Part shown: positions 61,771-64,000 of the stretch, piece by piece
How the letters are laid out: every line of letters begins with the position of its first letter
Numbering within the stretch: the stretch's first letter is position 1
DNA from: Sordaria brevicollis
Taxonomy: Eukaryota; Ascomycota; Sordariomycetes; Sordariales; Sordariaceae
Direction of reading: 5' to 3'
Assembly: GCA_033439795.1 (NCBI GenBank)
Contig: JAUTDP010000002.1
Span: 868,001-932,000 of the forward strand
Length of the DNA stretch: 64,000 nucleotides
Program-made: the position numbers and the translations under genes
The notes under the pieces: generated by a model
Told to the model about the DNA's origin: nothing
Database searches by the model: none
The model's input: only the letters and a program-made list of their open reading frames with translations

Positions 61771-62390
61771 CTAACGTGGATCCTTCGAGCTCCCCGGAGT
61801 TCCCATCTTCCTGAAATCTCCAATCATGCGCAAGTGTCTATGGAGTCTGGCCATCTGAATGAGCACAGTTGACACAGCCTGAACGATGCTTTTCCGGTTC
61901 TAGGTAGATGGTTGCAAAATATCAGTAAGATCTCTCGCTTATTACCTCTACTCTCTTCCACTTGGGTTTACTTACTATCCCACAGCGAGCATCATGTCCC
62001 TCCACATCCAAGGCCATCACTTTCATCATTGCTTCGTACGCTAAACAGACCACTTTCCGTCAGTATAACCATCCAAAAACTTCCCTCCACTCAGCTGTCT
62101 CTTCTCTCAAACTCACCAGCATCAGCAGCCCCACAAGTAACTTTCAAATGCGCCTCCAACGTCACAAAATAATTCTTCACCGCCTGCTCCGACAGGAACG
62201 AAACTTCTTCATCCGAATCTTCGTCAGCCGACGGATCGTACTCCCTAGCGCCGGGATAATGAGACTCAAAGTTAAAATAATCGTCCCCCGTGTTAGGTAG
62301 GTTATTAAATAGCTCATAAAAGCGCTTATGGAAGCCGCAAAGTTTGTACGCCTTGATCAGATTCAGTGGCCGGTCTGGGTGGTCGTCCAT
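61771..62390 (-). CDS. Three-exon gene, unknown function
   Basis: Exons on the minus strand are 62,390-62,117, 62,040-61,976 and 61,899-61,771. Intron 1 (76 bp) has donor GTGAGT, branch CTGAC and acceptor TTTAG. Intron 2 (76 bp) has donor GTAAGT, branch TTACTGAT and acceptor CCTAG. Phases agree, and the product from the ATG at 62,390 is 155 residues. It contains PLNLIKAYKLCGFHKRFYEL, an acidic stretch (PSADEDSDEEVSFLSEQ), then helical segments EAMMKVMALDVEGHDARCGI and SIVQAVSTVLIQMARLHRHL. No signal peptide, membrane segment or known domain is recognised. The same frame continues upstream past a TAG to an ATG at 62,603, so the original start may lie there. Confidence 0.68.
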
Positions 62391-62408
62391 CGTTTCGTGC
62401 AGCCTCTT

Positions 62409-62603
62409 CTATGAGAGCGCTACGGCGTGGATGCGATCTTGTGGTGGTGTCGATCCGGATTGCTGCTGTTGGGACTGCTGGGGCGATTGGGACTGGGGCG
62501 ATTGGAACTCGCTTAACGAGGGCAACGAGGCATCTGAGTCTTCTTGCCAGGGTGAGGACGATTGGGGTTCACCGGATGAGCCGTCGTGGTGGCTGGGTTC
62601 CAT
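62409..62603 (-). pseudogene. In-frame upstream segment of the three-exon gene, cut by TAG
   Basis: From ATG 62,603 to TAG 62,409-62,411 the frame encodes 64 residues, Ser/Gln-rich and acidic (SPWQEDSDASLPSLSEF, then a QSPQSQSPQQSQQQQ run). It is in register with exon 1 of the gene at 62,390, only six codons beyond the TAG. It could be the true N-terminus lost to a nonsense change (a single T for G would turn GAG into TAG), or a translated upstream frame. No intron that would remove the TAG is convincing. Confidence 0.45.
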
Positions 62604-63354
62604 CTTGGTGGTGATGTAGTTGTATAGTATGTGGAATATGAGTAATGGTCAAGTAGTAAGGAATGATGCTTGGAGTTTTGGTTAAGCGGATGGGTGAGAT
62701 ACTTTGGAGTGATGTTGTCCGGGAGTGATGCTTCTTCTGGAGCTGTTATTGGTTTTGTAGTTGGCCTGACCATGTTGACGAACGGACGAGGAAGGAAGCT
62801 TGCACTTTTTACCTCCCCCTCTCCGTATCTTTCCATCCTGCCTTCTGTGCAAAGCCAGCATGAGAGGTAAGGTCTCCCGGCTGTGCGGGTCTATCACAGC
62901 AATAGCGATTGGCGACTGGCATCAGAGCAGAATATAGGAAATGGCAATGCGGCTGGTGGTCGAAGTTTCGAGGTTGATATTCCAGATTTGGATTCAATTA
63001 GGAAAAGTTAAATGAGTGACAGATTCCCACGATAGCTAACCTATGTAGGCCTACTAGGTTAACAGAGGGAAATGTAGTGAGGATACATAAGGGCGCCCTT
63101 GGACATAAGAAATCCTTCAGTAAAGACTGGAAGCAGGACTCCATTCCCCAGTGAATCTCCAGAGTCCGCGATACTCCTTCCTTGACCAGCAACCTAACAC
63201 CCAAACTTGCAGGTCCAACGTTCTCACTAGGACCTGAAAGTCCGGAGAATCTCTGTCACTCTGTGGATGCCTCTGACGACTGTCAAATTGGAACCGCCAG
63301 ATATCCGACTCTGAGGACCTAGGTTTATTGGGAATCTTTCGAGATTTCAGGGCC
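62604..63354. other. Intergenic, no gene recognised
   Basis: Normal-composition sequence with overlapping short open frames only. A C/T-rich stretch at about 62,812-62,845 lies upstream of the minus-strand gene, but on the wrong strand for a typical pyrimidine-rich promoter of that gene. Confidence 0.4.
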
Positions 63355-63924
63355 TTATGGCCACGCTTTGTGTGGATCATGTTCTTTGATCAACCCTACT
63401 TTCTTCAGGAGCTTGACTTGCCGCACCGGGGTCATTGTCCTCATGCACCCTTTTTGACTTCGCGCACCCTTTTTTACATGTAATGAAATTATTGTTGTTT
63501 TAGAGTGTAAGCAACCGTTCTTGGAACGAAATAGAAATATTCACGCAAATCTTCATATAAACGTACCATTGAGAAAGCTCGTTAATATTTCAAAAGCGGT
63601 ATATACTTATTTTATTAGCCATCCATAATGGTAATAGGACTCGGAGTAAAGAAAAACCTTTACTAAAGAGTGGCCGTTGTATTATAAACTTTTGGCTGTG
63701 AAAGTTTGGAACGTTTTACTAAGGAAATTTACCTTTAAAAACGGGTGGTCCGTGCACAGGGTGCATGAAGTCAAAAAAAGGTGCATGAGGATATTGACCC
63801 CGGTGCGGCAAGTTAAGCTCTTCTTCAGTTCTCGGTGGATCTTACTGACGCTGATGAGCACATCCTGCACACGAGAAATGACTGTCATAACCTGCAACGG
63901 CGAAATTACGTTAACTGGGCTCAT
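63355..63924 (-). pseudogene. Reading frame split by MITE-B copy 2
   Basis: From an ATG at 63,922-63,924 the minus strand encodes MSPVNVISPLQVMTVISR and about 17 further helical residues before running into the MITE at 63,820. If the MITE and one duplication are removed, the frame continues (VGLIKEHDPHKAWP) to a TAA at 63,355-63,357. The first exon of a larger gene, or a short ORF, may therefore have been interrupted. The amphipathic N-terminus resembles those of many fungal multidomain proteins, but I cannot assign a family. Confidence 0.4.
63409..63820. mobile_element. 412-bp MITE, family B copy 2
   Basis: Same length and termini as the element at 24,681-25,092 (starts GAGCTTGACTTGCCGCACCG, ends with the inverse of GAGCTTAACTTGCC). 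The 8-bp duplication TTCTTCAG is at 63,401-63,408 and 63,821-63,828. Sequence identity to copy 1 is roughly 80% by eye. Not RIPed, non-coding. Confidence 0.92.
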
Positions 63925-64000
63925 GATTATTGTTTTTCCTCCGCGGACGAGACAGTTTGATCACTTACGCGTTGCTTGGTTGGATATTCCCCCTCCCAGG

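Noticed and set aside
61540..63110. Weak similarity between about 61,550-61,620 and 63,010-63,085
   Set aside because: A short, gapped match of moderate identity between intergenic stretches; not enough to call a duplication by eye.
1..64000. CRISPR arrays or prokaryotic operon structure
   Set aside because: Introns, RIP, LTR retrotransposons and CBM1 show a fungal nuclear genome. No regularly spaced identical repeats were seen.

Overview
The window reads as nuclear DNA of a filamentous ascomycete (Pezizomycotina). The evidence is short introns with consensus GTATGT/GTAAGT donors and CTRAC-type branch sites, a secreted DUF1996 protein with a fungal CBM1 cellulose-binding module, a 2EXR/F-box-like protein, and long AT-rich tracts that have plainly been through repeat-induced point mutation (RIP). 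In those tracts CpA and TpG are almost absent and TpA is everywhere, while CpG persists. I cannot name the species.

Layout. 1-16,040: RIP-degraded retrotransposons, with two minus-strand Ty3/gypsy pol genes recognisable at about 1,305-1,690 and 7,650-8,120. A plus-strand promoter-like region with a dead coding region follows, then a 12-bp minisatellite, a TTA microsatellite and a cluster of AGTACT palindromes. 16,046-17,293: a normal-composition island with a 5'-truncated gene fragment. 17,294-24,188: a Ty1/copia element (LTRs of 172/171 bp, TSD GCAAG) carrying two later DNA-transposon insertions. 24,194-26,639: a second island with an intact-looking paralogue of the truncated fragment and a 412-bp MITE. 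26,640-55,695: a nest of five elements. 55,704-64,000: a gene-bearing segment with the DUF1996-CBM1 gene, a 2EXR-like gene, a three-exon gene of unknown function, and a second 412-bp MITE that splits a reading frame.

The 29-kb nest resolves completely through target-site duplications. A ~474-bp MITE of Mutator type (26,640-55,695; TSD TAGAAGTA) received a Ty1/copia element (27,076-55,652; TSD GATAT). The copia received a Mutator-like element with a recognisable but RIP-killed MULE transposase (27,962-42,079; TSD CTCTATTT) and a Ty3/gypsy element (42,654-50,449; TSD GAAAG). The MULE received a plus-strand Ty3/gypsy with a C-terminal chromodomain (29,103-38,969; TSD GGTAA/AGTAA). Removing all insertions joins the three gene islands into one ancestral locus of roughly 12 kb, in which the two paralogous genes lay about 1.5 kb apart.

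The large repeats appear dead: RIP stop codons interrupt every domain I could read. Elements under about 0.5 kb escaped RIP. I see no CRISPR array, rRNA or convincing intact tRNA gene, and no evidence for a new multi-gene system. The strongest novelty is the insertion record, the short-element families, apparent tRNA-half primers in both copia elements, and a small accessory gene family decaying beside them.
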